From Caballeronia sordidicola (lineage in GTDB: Bacteria; Pseudomonadota; Gammaproteobacteria; Burkholderiales; Burkholderiaceae): DNA of 64,000 bases. The stretch is from NCBI RefSeq assembly GCF_001544455.2, contig NZ_FCOC02000005.1, positions 186,001-250,000 of the forward strand. The letters run 5' to 3'. Under the pieces are notes generated by a model that searched no databases, was not told the origin of the DNA, and was given only the letters and a program-made list of their open reading frames with translations. Made by a program: the position numbers and the translations under genes. This document shows, piece after piece, positions 8,178 through 17,290 of the stretch; position 1 is the first letter of the stretch; the number at the start of each line of letters is the position of its first letter.

Positions 8178-9656
8178 TCATGTCCGCTTTGCTGCATCGA
8201 AATCCTCCGCATCGACGTCATAACCGGATGGTTCCCATCGGATCGCCAGCAGCGCGACCAGCCCCGCCAGCGGCGCAAACGCGATGATCCAGAAAACCTT
8301 CGTGCCAAGAGCAGCCGACAGCACGGGGAACAGGAACAGCGACACCGTCGAACTCGCGCGCATCAATGTCTGATTGAAACCCACGCCAACGCCACGCAGT
8401 GAAGTTGGATAGCTGAGCGAAGCGAACGTCATGCTGTGTGAACCTGGACCAAATCCCTGGCCGAGCAGGAACACCGCGAGAAAACCAATCGCCAGCGCCA
8501 CTTGCGCGCCACCGGCCGGACGTCCGACCACGGCCAGGCCGATCAACGCCGCCAACTGGAACGCATAGCCGAGCACGGTCAGTTTCCAGGCTCCGACCTT
8601 CGGCACCGCGCGCACGGCGATCAGTCCGCCCACGAACGCGAAGCACAGGTTCAACGCGAGCGAGGCAAGGATGGTGGTGAGCATAGACTGCGCGAGGAAA
8701 CTCGAGATGATCACCGGCAAGCCAAACGCCACGGCGTTGTATGCGAACGAGGATGCCACGGCAATGACGGTTGCCAGCACGGTGCGGCGAAGATAAACGC
8801 CGCGCAGCAACGCGCCGTAGTTGCTCCATGTCGCCTTGTGCACCGGCGCTTTTGTGTCCCGGAGCGCGGCGGCATCGACTTCTACATCCATACCGTACGA
8901 GCGCTTCAAGATCTGCGCGGCGCCCCGTAAATCGCCCTGATTGGCGGCCCAGACCGGCGACTCGCTGATGTAACGGCTGCGGATCGCGATGATTACCAGC
9001 GCCGGCAACGCACCAAAACCAAGGGTCAAGCGCCATAACCAGCTGGAGTGGCTCGCGGGCAGCAGAGCGTACAGTGCGAGCACGAGCAGATAGGACACGC
9101 TGATGGCGGCGTACCACGTCGGGCACCACATCGCAATGCGCGCCGCCTTGTTGCCGCGGCCGTTCAGCCGGGAAAACTCGGCGAGAAACGCCATGGCGAC
9201 AGGCAAGTCGATGCCGACGCCCAGCCCCATCACGAAACGCGCGCCGCCGAGCACCCAGGCGTTGGGCGCGAGCCCGCAGGCAATCGCCGCGACGACGAAG
9301 AAGAACATGTCGGCCATGAAAACGCGGTATCGGCCGATCTTGTCGGTGAGATAACCGCCCAGGAACGCGCCGATGATCGCCCCGAACGTGATGGCGGAGG
9401 CGACAAAACCCGTCGCTGCCGGTGTCAGCGAAAATTCGCGCGCAATGTCCTTCACACCGAACGCGAGCGCGCCGAGATCGTAGGCATCGAGAAAAACACC
9501 ACCGAGCGCGATCGCAATGACAATGCGTGCATCGCTTCCGACCGCCGCGCCTCGATTGACAAGTTGGGAGACATCGGCAGCGCTGCGAATGACGGTACGC
9601 GCGGTGCCGTCTGCCGGAGACGCGAGCGCGGACTCGGCCGCGAAAGAAGTGGACAT
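8178..9656 (-). CDS. MFS transporter, metabolite:H+ symporter type
   Basis: 492 residues with 12 predicted membrane helices after a polar N-terminus of about 45 residues. The loop between helices 2 and 3 carries GGYLTDKIGRYRVF, and the long central loop contains SRYISESPVW, both typical of the sugar-porter and metabolite:H+ symporter branches of the major facilitator superfamily. It is expected in the inner membrane, importing an organic acid or similar substrate. The substrate cannot be told from the sequence, and no catabolic partner is adjacent apart from the NIPSNAP gene 127 bases downstream. Confidence 0.9.
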   Translation of the reverse strand: MSTSFAAESALASPADGTARTVIRSAADVSQLVNRGAAVGSDARIVIAIALGGVFLDAYDLGALAFGVKDIAREFSLTPAATGFVASAITFGAIIGAFLGGYLTDKIGRYRVFMADMFFFVVAAIACGLAPNAWVLGGARFVMGLGVGIDLPVAMAFLAEFSRLNGRGNKAARIAMWCPTWYAAISVSYLLVLALYALLPASHSSWLWRLTLGFGALPALVIIAIRSRYISESPVWAANQGDLRGAAQILKRSYGMDVEVDAAALRDTKAPVHKATWSNYGALLRGVYLRRTVLATVIAVASSFAYNAVAFGLPVIISSFLAQSMLTTILASLALNLCFAFVGGLIAVRAVPKVGAWKLTVLGYAFQLAALIGLAVVGRPAGGAQVALAIGFLAVFLLGQGFGPGSHSMTFASLSYPTSLRGVGVGFNQTLMRASSTVSLFLFPVLSAALGTKVFWIIAFAPLAGLVALLAIRWEPSGYDVDAEDFDAAKRT

Positions 9657-9874
9657 GGGATGGGCTACGCTGAAAGAGGCTGCAAAACGCGCGATCGTAC
9701 CGGCGCACGCGTTCTATCCCAAATTCATTTTTGTTATTTGTCGAATGAAGGGGAACAAAACCCCCGCTCGCTTCAGATTTGCTTATACGAAACCGCCGAA
9801 TATTTCAGGCAAAACGCACTTGAGGCGTCGCGAGCGGAGTTTCGGCGCGACGCGCAAGTGTTATGGAGCGGACT

Positions 9875-10348
9875 TTATTGCTGTGGCATTGAAGCCGCCA
9901 TCCCTTCCCGGATCTGTTCCGGGCTCAGATCACGCATATGCGTTGCCAGCGACCAGCGATGACCAAACGGGTCTTCTACCTGACCATACCGGTCACCCCA
10001 GAACATGTCGGTGACAGGCATGATGACCTTGGCTCCGGCTTCAACAGCCTGCGCAAAGGAAGCATCCACATCGTTCACATATAAATGCAGTGTCACGGGC
10101 GATCCTTTCAGCGCGAGCGGGCTCCTGTGGCCGCAATTTTCGAATTCTTCGCCGAGCATCAGCGTGGAATCGCCAATCCCGAGCATCGCATGCATGACTG
10201 TGCCGTCGGGTCCAGGCAAACGGCTATGTTCGACTGCATTGAAGGCTTTGATATAAAACGCGATTGCGTCGGACGCACCTTTGCAAACCAGATGAGGCGT
10301 GATCGTATGCATTCCATCCGGGATCGGCTTGACTGTGGACGTGGGCAT
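9875..10348 (-). CDS. VOC (glyoxalase/PhnB-like) family protein
   Basis: 157 residues. The opening PHLVCKGASDAIAFYIKAF and the ending WGDRYGQVEDPFGHRW are the hallmark of PhnB-like members of the vicinal oxygen chelate superfamily (two beta-alpha-beta-beta-beta units). These are cytosolic proteins, mostly of unknown activity, some linked to antibiotic resistance or glyoxalase chemistry. The start at 10348 is preceded by CAGGAG; an ATG-like extension to 10402 has no ribosome site. It is monocistronic. Confidence 0.88.
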   Translation of the reverse strand: MPTSTVKPIPDGMHTITPHLVCKGASDAIAFYIKAFNAVEHSRLPGPDGTVMHAMLGIGDSTLMLGEEFENCGHRSPLALKGSPVTLHLYVNDVDASFAQAVEAGAKVIMPVTDMFWGDRYGQVEDPFGHRWSLATHMRDLSPEQIREGMAASMPQQ

Positions 10349-10872
10349 TGCAGTGCTCCTGAGTTGAATGGATGTACCAACGGAAGACGGCGCCAGATTC
10401 AAGCGCCTTCTTGTTCATACGACGCGCGGGGCGCCCGTCGATCGACAAGTCTCACACCAAAAATCTACCAGGCGACTTGCGACACGCTTCGCGAAACTAC
10501 GATAAATTTTCAAGCGAATTTACGTTCGAAGTACATACATGAATCGTTTTTACCGCCAGTTGAGCCATTAATAGTTTTATCGATGCATAATCCCGTTCGG
10601 CCCAAACCGATGAAGGCTTTGCGGTTGACGATGCAATATCCGGCATCGCTGCATTCGACTGACTTAAGCCATTTTAATTTCTCTGATCATTCACGCTTCA
10701 ATGATTGAATCGCCTGTTGATTGATTGCCTTCCCGCTGCGTTCTGCCTTTACCGGAGCGCGAAACGGTTCCATATGGACTGGTGGACCCGCAAGTACGGG
10801 TTCAAATCCCCGCTTCAATCCGTCCCCTTAAATAAAGCTAAAGTTTTACTCGCGGTGGCCGAAAGCCCATCT
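10349..10872. other. AT-richer intergenic region
   Basis: About 520 bases with clearly lower GC than the flanks, especially 10480-10700, and no convincing gene. An in-frame extension of the downstream small gene back to 10705 exists but gives unconvincing sequence. A tRNA T-arm-like stretch (CGGGTTCAAATCCCCG, 10797-10812) appears without a matching tRNA body. It could contain the promoters of the divergent VOC and small hypothetical genes. Confidence 0.4.
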
Positions 10873-11118
10873 ATGGAACACGAAATGAACCCTGCCGACG
10901 ACCGTAACGATCCTACCTTTCTACGGGCGCGGGCGTTAAGCATCAGTGTCGGCGCGATCCGCAAGGCACAGGGAAAAGCATCTCCCGCTGATTTTCCGGT
11001 CGGCACTGTTGAGTGGCACGCAATAGTCGAGGATTTTGCCAATGATGTATTAAAGGCAATGCTCTCGGAACCTGATTTGCAGCTCCTCGAAATTCGGCGG
11101 GACAGCACGGGAAAATAA
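10873..11118 (+). CDS. Small hypothetical protein
   Basis: 81 residues from the ATG at 10873 (alternatives: ATG 10885, GTG 10855, or further upstream in the same frame). The product is acidic, soluble-looking and has no motif I recognise. Codon use is plausible for the genome and the gene is followed 50 bases later by a good terminator hairpin, which supports expression. The ribosome-binding site is weak and the start uncertain. Confidence 0.4.
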   Translation: MEHEMNPADDRNDPTFLRARALSISVGAIRKAQGKASPADFPVGTVEWHAIVEDFANDVLKAMLSEPDLQLLEIRRDSTGK

Positions 11119-11167
11119 CGGTCACTGGCTTGGTACTTTATTACCGGTTCATTAGTCCGATGAAAAT

Positions 11168-11205
11168 AAAAACGGCATCGCCGAATAATCAGCGACGCCG
11201 TTTTT
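11168..11205. terminator. Bidirectional terminator hairpin
   Basis: AAAACGGC-A-TCGC and GCGA-C-GCCGTTTT pair with one mismatch around a loop of about 10 bases, followed by TTTTT at 11201-11205. It lies between the plus-strand small gene and the minus-strand merR-like gene, and can serve both. Confidence 0.8.
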
Positions 11206-11242
11206 ATGTAAAGAAGATTCAATTCAGTATCAGTCCGGCAAT

Positions 11243-11632
11243 TCATCCACCCAGTAAATCGATCACTTTCAAAAGATCCTTGCGCAATTGCTCGACATCG
11301 ACTGAGACGTCCGCTTGAGGCATTCCACTCGTTTCTTCCATGGCCCCGCTATCAGCCGCGGCGCCATTCAGACGGCCATGTGAATCCAGCCGGTTACGCG
11401 CGCCATTGATCGTAAAACCTTGTTCGTAAAGCAACTCACGAATGCGGCGAATCAGCAGCACTTCGTGATGCTGATAATAACGGCGATTGCCGCGCCGCTT
11501 GACAGGCCGCAACTGCGTGAACTCCTGTTCCCAGTAACGCAGCACATGCGGCTTGACGCCGCAAAGCTCGCTGACTTCACCAATGGTGAAGTAGCGCTTG
11601 GCGGGAATGGGAGGCAAGACGACTTTTTCCAT
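11243..11632 (-). CDS. MerR-family transcriptional regulator
   Basis: 129 residues. The MerR winged helix domain is at about 13-80 (YFTIGEVSELCGVKPHVLRYWEQEF, then RRGNRRYYQHHEVLLIRRIREL), followed by a short, variable C-terminal part without metal-binding cysteines. This small MerR protein sits directly after ihfA in the pheST-ihfA block, an arrangement conserved in many proteobacteria; its target is generally unknown. The start is the ATG at 11632; a non-standard ATT two codons earlier is not needed. Confidence 0.88.
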   Translation of the reverse strand: MEKVVLPPIPAKRYFTIGEVSELCGVKPHVLRYWEQEFTQLRPVKRRGNRRYYQHHEVLLIRRIRELLYEQGFTINGARNRLDSHGRLNGAAADSGAMEETSGMPQADVSVDVEQLRKDLLKVIDLLGG

Positions 11633-11719
11633 CGTCAATCAACCGTCGTGGTGAATGTCGCGAATCTGGCGGATATCGCTAATAAGCGCTCGGGCGATAC
11701 AAAGCGTATGCCCGTCACT

Positions 11720-12130
11720 TCAGCGGCCGAAACTGTTTTCAGCACCGGCTTCCACCAGCGCTTTCAACTTCTGACTCGCATGAAACGTGACGACACGGCG
11801 CGCCGCAATGGGAATGGCTTCTCCCGTTTTTGGATTACGGCCGGGACGCTGCGGTTTGTCTCGCAATTGGAAGTTGCCAAAACCGGATAGCTTGACGCTG
11901 TCGCCACTTTCAAGCGCGTCGCGAATGACCTCGAAAAATGCTTCGACCATGTCTTTGGCTTCGCGCTTATTCAACCCGACATGGTCGAATAGCATCTCCG
12001 CCAATTCGGCTTTTGTGAGCGTGGGCGTTTCTGCCGTTGCCGCACTGTTCGAAGTGGAGACATCTCGGATCATGGCGCTGCGTTGCGCCGAAAGAAGGGC
12101 TTCGAAATCACTCGAGTTCATTTGGTTCAT
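11720..12130 (-). CDS. ihfA: Integration host factor subunit alpha
   Basis: IHF-alpha, the DNA-bending protein that acts with IHF-beta in recombination, transcription and replication. The conserved HU/IHF body starts at [19 protein letters not shown] (about residue 37) and includes the DNA-binding arm around [14 protein letters not shown]. At 136 residues it is longer than the 99-residue E. coli protein because of a 36-residue Ser/Ala-rich N-terminal extension, which I believe is usual in Burkholderiaceae. An internal ATG (Met20) would give a shorter form. It follows pheT by about 50 bases, as in E. coli. Confidence 0.95.
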   Translation of the reverse strand: MNQMNSSDFEALLSAQRSAMIRDVSTSNSAATAETPTLTKAELAEMLFDHVGLNKREAKDMVEAFFEVIRDALESGDSVKLSGFGNFQLRDKPQRPGRNPKTGEAIPIAARRVVTFHASQKLKALVEAGAENSFGR

Positions 12131-12180
12131 ATCGAAAAAATGGCGTGACGATGAAGACGACGGAGAGGGCCAGTGACAGG

Positions 12181-14613
12181 CTATCCGCGCAACCGCGCGC
12201 CATGTACTCGAGTCAAGCGTTCCACCAGTGTTTTGATGGCCGTTTCGACCGTTTCGTCCTGAAGCGTCCCGCCAGTATCTTGCAACGTTACACGGAAGGC
12301 AAGGCTTTTCTCATGCTCGTTCAACCCACCGGAAGTGCTTGATTTTGGACGGAATTCATCGAATAAAGCAAGCTTTGTGATGTACCTGCAGGCAGGCTCC
12401 GAACAGGCGCTTTCGAGCTCGTCGAGGAGCGCCTGGACTTCCACCTTCTGGTCCACGACCACGGCGATATCGCGGCGAACCGGCGGAAATTTCGTCACGT
12501 CGGAAGGCACCGGCAGCGCGCGTTGCATCAGCGCCTCGGCTTCGATTTCGAACAAAACCGGCGCGTGCGGCAAGTCGTACTTCTGCATCCAGCGCGGGTG
12601 CAAGTCGCCGATCCAGCCCACCGATCGGCCATCGATCTCGATCCGCGCACTCCGCCCAGGGTGCAGCGCCGGATGCCCAGCCTTCACGAAACGTGGCGTC
12701 ACGGGCGCGAAAAGCGCCTCGACGTCGCCTTTTACATCGAAGAAATCTACCGCGCGCGACGCCGCGCCCCACTGCTCTTCAAGCGCCGGGCCGTACGCGA
12801 GGCCACCGATCATCTTCGGCTGTGCAAAACCCTCTACCGCAAGCTCACCCGCCTTGATCAGCGGATCGTGCAGGAACACACGGCCGGCTTCGAACACGCG
12901 AATCCGGTCCGCGCGGCGATTCAGGTTGTAGCGCAGCACGCTGATCAGGCTGCCGAACAGCGTGGTGCGCATGACCGAAAGCTGGCTCGCGATCGGATTG
13001 AGCAATTTCACCGGATTCGAATTACCAGCGAAATCGGCCTCCCATTCGGCATCGACGAAACTGAAGTTCACCGTTTCCGCGTAATCCCGCGCGGCCACCG
13101 CGTGACGCAGCATGTGAATGGAACGCCGGGTTTCGTTCGTCGGCCGCATTTCGCTGGTCGCAACCGGCGGACGCGCCGGAATCTTTTCGAAACCGTAAAT
13201 GCGCGCAACCTCTTCGATCAAATCTTCTTCGATTTCAATATCGAAGCGATACGACGCCGGTGTCACGGAGAAAACATCGCCATCGTGCGTGTACTGGAGA
13301 CCGAGACGCGTGAAAATCTGCGCGATTTCCTCGGCGTCAATCTTCACGCCGATAATCCGGTTCGCACGCGAAACGCGCATGCTCACGGGCTCGCGCTTCG
13401 GCACATTAAGCGTCTGATCATCGACAGGACCGGCGTTGCCGCCGCAAATATCCAGAATCAGGCGCGTAATGCGTTCGAGGTGCTCAACAGTTGTCGAATA
13501 ATCCACGCCCCGCTCGAACCGGTGCGCCGCGTCAGTCGAAAAATTGTACTTGCGCGCCCGGCCGCGGATACTGTCCGGCCACCAGAACGCCGCTTCCAGG
13601 TAAATATTCGTTGTATCGAGAGACACGGCCGTGCTGTCGCCGCCCATGATCCCAGCGAGGCTTTCGACCTGATGGTCGTCGGAGATGACGCCAGTGGCTT
13701 CATCGAGTTCGACGGTATTGCCATTCAGCAGCTTGAGCTTTTCGCCCTTCTTTCCCCAACGCACTTCAATGCCGCCGTGGATCTTGTCCAGGTCGAACAC
13801 GTGCGACGGACGGCCGAGTTCGAGCATCACGTAATTCGAGATATCGACGAGCGCCGAAATACTGCGCTGGCCCGAACGCTCCAGGCGCTCGACCATCCAC
13901 TGCGGTGTTTTCGCGTGCGCGTTCACGCCGCGGATCACGCGGCCGGAGAAACGTCCGCACAAATCAGGCGCCGACACTTTGACGGGCAGGATTTCATCGA
14001 TAGTCGCCTTCACCGGTTCGATTTCCAGTGCGTGCAATGGCGCGCCCGTGATCGCAGCGGTTTCGCGCGCCACGCCAAACACGGACAAACAATCGGCCTT
14101 GTTCGGCGTCAGCTTGATTTCGAATACGGTGTCGTCCAGATTCAGCGTCTTCCTGATGTCTTCGCCGATGGGCGTTTCGGCGGGCAAAATCATCAGGCCG
14201 CTGTGATCTTCAGAGAGTTTCAATTCGCGCGCCGAGCACAACATGCCCTGGCTTTCCACGCCACGCAGCTTAGACAATTTGATCGCAAACGGCGCACCGC
14301 CGGTTTCGGCCGGTGGCAATTCCGCGCCGACCAGCGCGACCGGCACCTTGATGCCCGGCGACACGTTCGGCGCGCCGCACACAATGGTGAGCGTTTCGCC
14401 CGTACCGGCGTCGACCTGACAGACATTGAGCTTGTCCGCGTTCGGATGCTTTGCGACTTCCAGCACTTGCCCGACGACGATCTTCGTGGTCGGCGGCGCG
14501 ACGGGCGCAAGCCCTTCCACTTCGAGACCCGCCATGGTGAGCGCGTGCGAGAGTCCGTCGGTCGACAGCTTGGGATCGACGAAAGTTCTAAGCCAGGATT
14601 CCGGGAATTGCAT
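12181..14613 (-). CDS. pheT: Phenylalanine-tRNA ligase subunit beta
   Basis: 810 residues (E. coli 795). The N-terminal part carries the tRNA-binding EMAP-like domain (about 39-150: [13 protein letters not shown]). B3/B4 editing, B5 and core domains follow, and the C-terminal FDX-ACB anticodon-binding domain is at about 715-809. It forms an alpha2-beta2 enzyme with PheS, charging tRNA-Phe in the cytosol; the editing domain removes mischarged tyrosine. It lies 86 bases downstream of pheS in the same unit. Confidence 0.97.
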   Translation of the reverse strand: MQFPESWLRTFVDPKLSTDGLSHALTMAGLEVEGLAPVAPPTTKIVVGQVLEVAKHPNADKLNVCQVDAGTGETLTIVCGAPNVSPGIKVPVALVGAELPPAETGGAPFAIKLSKLRGVESQGMLCSARELKLSEDHSGLMILPAETPIGEDIRKTLNLDDTVFEIKLTPNKADCLSVFGVARETAAITGAPLHALEIEPVKATIDEILPVKVSAPDLCGRFSGRVIRGVNAHAKTPQWMVERLERSGQRSISALVDISNYVMLELGRPSHVFDLDKIHGGIEVRWGKKGEKLKLLNGNTVELDEATGVISDDHQVESLAGIMGGDSTAVSLDTTNIYLEAAFWWPDSIRGRARKYNFSTDAAHRFERGVDYSTTVEHLERITRLILDICGGNAGPVDDQTLNVPKREPVSMRVSRANRIIGVKIDAEEIAQIFTRLGLQYTHDGDVFSVTPASYRFDIEIEEDLIEEVARIYGFEKIPARPPVATSEMRPTNETRRSIHMLRHAVAARDYAETVNFSFVDAEWEADFAGNSNPVKLLNPIASQLSVMRTTLFGSLISVLRYNLNRRADRIRVFEAGRVFLHDPLIKAGELAVEGFAQPKMIGGLAYGPALEEQWGAASRAVDFFDVKGDVEALFAPVTPRFVKAGHPALHPGRSARIEIDGRSVGWIGDLHPRWMQKYDLPHAPVLFEIEAEALMQRALPVPSDVTKFPPVRRDIAVVVDQKVEVQALLDELESACSEPACRYITKLALFDEFRPKSSTSGGLNEHEKSLAFRVTLQDTGGTLQDETVETAIKTLVERLTRVHGARLRG

Positions 14614-14699
14614 GTGTGTCTAGTTCGAAATAAAGTGTGTCCGCGTCTCTACGACGGCCTTTTGCACACTGCCCTCAAGCAGGTTGCTCAGCTGGCTTT

Positions 14700-15713
14700 T
14701 CAAGCAAATTGCTCGAGAAAACGCAGATCGTTTTCGAAGAAAAGGCGCAGATCCTGCACGCCGTAGCGCAGCATGGTCAGGCGTTCAAGGCCACTGCCGA
14801 ACGCAAAACCGATATACCGTTCCGGGTCGAGCCCCATGTTGCGGATCACGTTCGGGTGCACTTGTCCCGATCCTGAGATTTCGAGCCATTTACCGGCGTT
14901 TTTGCCATGCTCGAACATCATGTCGATCTCGGCGGACGGCTCGGTGAACGGAAAATACGACGGGCGGAAGCGCACGAGAATGTCGTCGCGCTCGAAGAAT
15001 TTCTTGAGAAAATCCGAATACACGCCCTTCAGGTCGGCAAAGCTGATGTTCTCGTCGATCCACAGACCTTCGACCTGGTTGAACATGGGCGAATGCGTGG
15101 CGTCGCTATCCACGCGATACGTCCGGCCCGGCACGATCACCTTGATCGGCGGCGTGTTCATGCGCGCGTAGCGCACCTGCATCGGGCTCGTATGCGTGCG
15201 CAGCAGCAGTTGCCGCCCATCCGCATCTTTCCCGTCGATATAAAACGTATCCTGCATTGAGCGCGCCGGATGATTTTCCGGGCTGTTCAATGCGGTGAAG
15301 TTGTACCAGTCCGTCTCGATTTCGGGGCCGTCGGCCACATCGAAACCAATCGTGCTGAAAATCTGTTCCACGCGTTCCCACGTGCGCATGACCGGATGCA
15401 GGCTGCCCGCGCCGAGACCCCGGCCGGGCAACGTCACGTCGATCGATTCCGATGCAAGCCGCTGGTTCAGCAACACGTCCGCCAGCGCCTGACGGCGCGC
15501 GTTCAGCGCTGCTTCCACTTGCTGCTTGACCGCGTTGATGCGCGCGCCCTCGGTCTTGCGGGTATCCGGATCGAGTTTGCCCAAACCCTTCAGCAAATCC
15601 GTGAGCACCCCGGACTTGCCGAGAAAGCGGGCCTTTTCGTTTTCGAGCGTAGCCGCATCCGCGGCGTGTTCGAAGGCATTTCGCGCGTCGGCGACAATCT
15701 GGTCCAGATCCAT
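14700..15713 (-). CDS. pheS: Phenylalanine-tRNA ligase subunit alpha
   Basis: 337 residues from the ATG at 15713, the normal family length. It has an N-terminal coiled coil (about 1-90) followed by a class II catalytic core with motif 2 in the region [20 protein letters not shown] and motif 3 near the end ([17 protein letters not shown]). In-frame extensions of the reading frame upstream run through a terminator and do not look like protein. It is separated from rplT by a strong hairpin, so pheST is probably a unit with its own promoter. Confidence 0.97.
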   Translation of the reverse strand: MDLDQIVADARNAFEHAADAATLENEKARFLGKSGVLTDLLKGLGKLDPDTRKTEGARINAVKQQVEAALNARRQALADVLLNQRLASESIDVTLPGRGLGAGSLHPVMRTWERVEQIFSTIGFDVADGPEIETDWYNFTALNSPENHPARSMQDTFYIDGKDADGRQLLLRTHTSPMQVRYARMNTPPIKVIVPGRTYRVDSDATHSPMFNQVEGLWIDENISFADLKGVYSDFLKKFFERDDILVRFRPSYFPFTEPSAEIDMMFEHGKNAGKWLEISGSGQVHPNVIRNMGLDPERYIGFAFGSGLERLTMLRYGVQDLRLFFENDLRFLEQFA

Positions 15714-15810
15714 TGATCCCATCATTTCATCGTCAAAAATCTTCTGATCGTTCCCGGGCCACCATGTGCGCGATGCGGCGCATCTGCGCTTGAACCCGGA
15801 TTCACCAACA

Positions 15811-15839
15811 AAAACGGGGCTCTTGTCGAGCCCCGTTTT
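15811..15839 (-). terminator. Terminator between rplT and pheS
   Basis: AAAACGGGGCTC (15811-15822) and GAGCCCCGTTTT (15828-15839) are perfectly complementary over 12 bases around a 5-base loop. On the minus strand it ends the thrS-infC-rpmI-rplT unit, 80 bases after rplT, and lies 98 bases before pheS. No leader peptide rich in Phe codons was seen, so it is read as a plain terminator rather than a pheST attenuator. Confidence 0.88.
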
Positions 15840-15919
15840 CTGCTGAAGCATTGTCCTTGAATACAGCCAGGACAACGCTACAACGAACCACGCAGTACCA
15901 ATCTCGCTAACAAGCTCAA

Positions 15920-16279
15920 TCAGGCTGCAACGGCGGCTTTTACCTGCTTGACGATCGCAGCAAAAGCAGCCTTGTCGAACACAGCCATGTCGGCCAGCAC
16001 CTTGCGGTCGAGTTCGATCGAAGCCTTCTTCAGGCCGTTGATGAACACGCTGTACGTCATGTCGTGCTGACGCACCGCAGCGTTGATACGCGTGATCCAC
16101 AAAGCACGGAACACACGCTTCTTGTTGCGGCGATCGCGATAGGCATATTGCCCTGCGCGCATGACCGCCTGCTTGGCGATGCGATAGACGTTATTGCGAC
16201 GGCCGCGGTAACCCTTGGCCAGCTTGATGATCTTCTTGTGACGGGCCCGTGCGGTAACCCCACGTTTGACTCTAGGCAT
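15920..16279 (-). CDS. rplT: 50S ribosomal protein L20
   Basis: 119 residues, full length. [20 protein letters not shown] at the N-terminus and the basic, helical remainder are typical of L20, an early assembly protein of the large subunit. In E. coli L20 also represses translation of its own operon. Third in infC-rpmI-rplT. Confidence 0.98.
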   Translation of the reverse strand: MPRVKRGVTARARHKKIIKLAKGYRGRRNNVYRIAKQAVMRAGQYAYRDRRNKKRVFRALWITRINAAVRQHDMTYSVFINGLKKASIELDRKVLADMAVFDKAAFAAIVKQVKAAVAA

Positions 16280-16308
16280 AGTGCGCTCCTGTGAGTGTCA
16301 GTTAAGGG

Positions 16309-16506
16309 TTAAGCGAACGGCAGCATTGCGCGCACAGAGTTCATATCAGATGCATGAACTTCCGTGGAACCGCGCAGATGGCGTTTTACCTTGGTGGTTT
16401 TCTTGGTAAGAATGTGACGCTTGAAGGCTTGACCACGCTTGATGGTACCGCCCGGACGCACCACGAAGCGCTTTGCAGCACTCTTCTTGGTCTTCATCTT
16501 CGGCAT
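16309..16506 (-). CDS. rpmI: 50S ribosomal protein L35
   Basis: 65 residues from the ATG at 16506: [20 protein letters not shown] at the start and the basic [17 protein letters not shown] segment identify L35. A longer reading frame upstream to 16590 is not protein-like. It sits 29 bases before rplT, in the standard infC-rpmI-rplT order. Confidence 0.98.
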   Translation of the reverse strand: MPKMKTKKSAAKRFVVRPGGTIKRGQAFKRHILTKKTTKVKRHLRGSTEVHASDMNSVRAMLPFA

Positions 16507-16715
16507 GAAACTACTCCAGTTTATTAGATGGATATGGGTGTGCGGTCGATCCATTCGATCCTGACCCGCCCTTCGAAACCCACATGCCACTTATGAGCGG
16601 CAACTTTGAAAGTCACCGCTTTTTCATGAGCGCCGCCATTATCCGGCAACGCCCTGAAACCTGCTTGCTCGATGCCGCGCCGGCCCTGAAACATGCGGGC
16701 CGCGCGATCCATCGA

Positions 16716-17240
16716 TTACTTCTTTTTCTTCGGGGCCATGACCATGATCATCTGGCGCCCTTCCATCTTCGGCATTTGCTCGACCTGACCGTGCTCTTCG
16801 AGATCGGCCTTGAGCCGCTCGAGCACGCGCATGCCAATTTCCTGGTGGGCCATTTCGCGGCCGCGGAAACGCAACGTAATCTTCGTCTTGTCGCCGTCTT
16901 CGAGGAAGCGCGTGAGGTTACGCAGTTTCACGTTGTAGTCACCGTCGTCGGTGCCAGGCCGGAACTTCACTTCCTTGACCTGAACGATCTTCTGCTTGAG
17001 TTTGGCCTCGTGCTGCTTCTTGGCTTCCGAATACTTGAACTTGCCGTAGTCCATCAACCGGGCGACAGGCGGGACGGCCTGAGGCGCGATTTCGACGAGA
17101 TCCACGTCTTGCTGTTCCGACATGCGGAAAGCATCAGCGAGCTTCACGATTCCCAGCGGCTCGTTGTCCACTCCAACCAGGCGCAGTTCAGGTGCCGTGA
17201 TTTCCCCGTTGATGCGATGTGCCGACTTATCAGTAGCGAT
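16716..17240 (-). CDS. infC: Translation initiation factor IF-3, AUC start codon
   Basis: IF-3 of 174 residues, ending in the lysine-rich APKKKK. The N-domain contains [17 protein letters not shown], whose conserved start lies well upstream of the first ATG/GTG-type codon, and the C-domain contains [21 protein letters not shown]. Reading the conserved N-terminus back leads to an ATC codon at 17240-17238, with AGAGGAAA nine bases upstream and an in-frame TAG four codons further up, so no usual start codon is possible. IF-3 discriminates against such codons, which is the known basis of infC autoregulation (AUU in E. coli). It lies 50 bases after thrS. Confidence 0.95.
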   Translation of the reverse strand: MATDKSAHRINGEITAPELRLVGVDNEPLGIVKLADAFRMSEQQDVDLVEIAPQAVPPVARLMDYGKFKYSEAKKQHEAKLKQKIVQVKEVKFRPGTDDGDYNVKLRNLTRFLEDGDKTKITLRFRGREMAHQEIGMRVLERLKADLEEHGQVEQMPKMEGRQMIMVMAPKKKK

Positions 17241-17254
17241 GTTACGTTTCCTCT
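17238..17254 (-). promoter_or_regulatory. infC ribosome-binding site and AUC start
   Basis: On the minus strand AGAGGAAA (17254-17247) precedes the initiation codon ATC (17240-17238). An in-frame stop immediately upstream of the Shine-Dalgarno sequence excludes a longer product. This is the expected site of IF-3 feedback control. Confidence 0.85.
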
Positions 17255-17290
17255 AAAAATTCAAAAAAACTAGCCGCGCTGCGGGTGGGC

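Noticed and set aside
10776..10820. tRNA-like segment with CGGGTTCAAATCCCC
   Set aside because: No acceptor stem, D-arm or anticodon arm could be assembled around it and no CCA end follows, so it is not called a tRNA.
12523..14766. Long plus-strand reading frame opposite pheT (747 codons)
   Set aside because: It is a GC-skewed shadow of pheT, with composition typical of antisense frames and no recognisable domain.
15714..15839. Possible pheST attenuator with leader peptide
   Set aside because: The hairpin is a perfect terminator, but no short ORF rich in Phe codons and no competing antiterminator structure was found before pheS.
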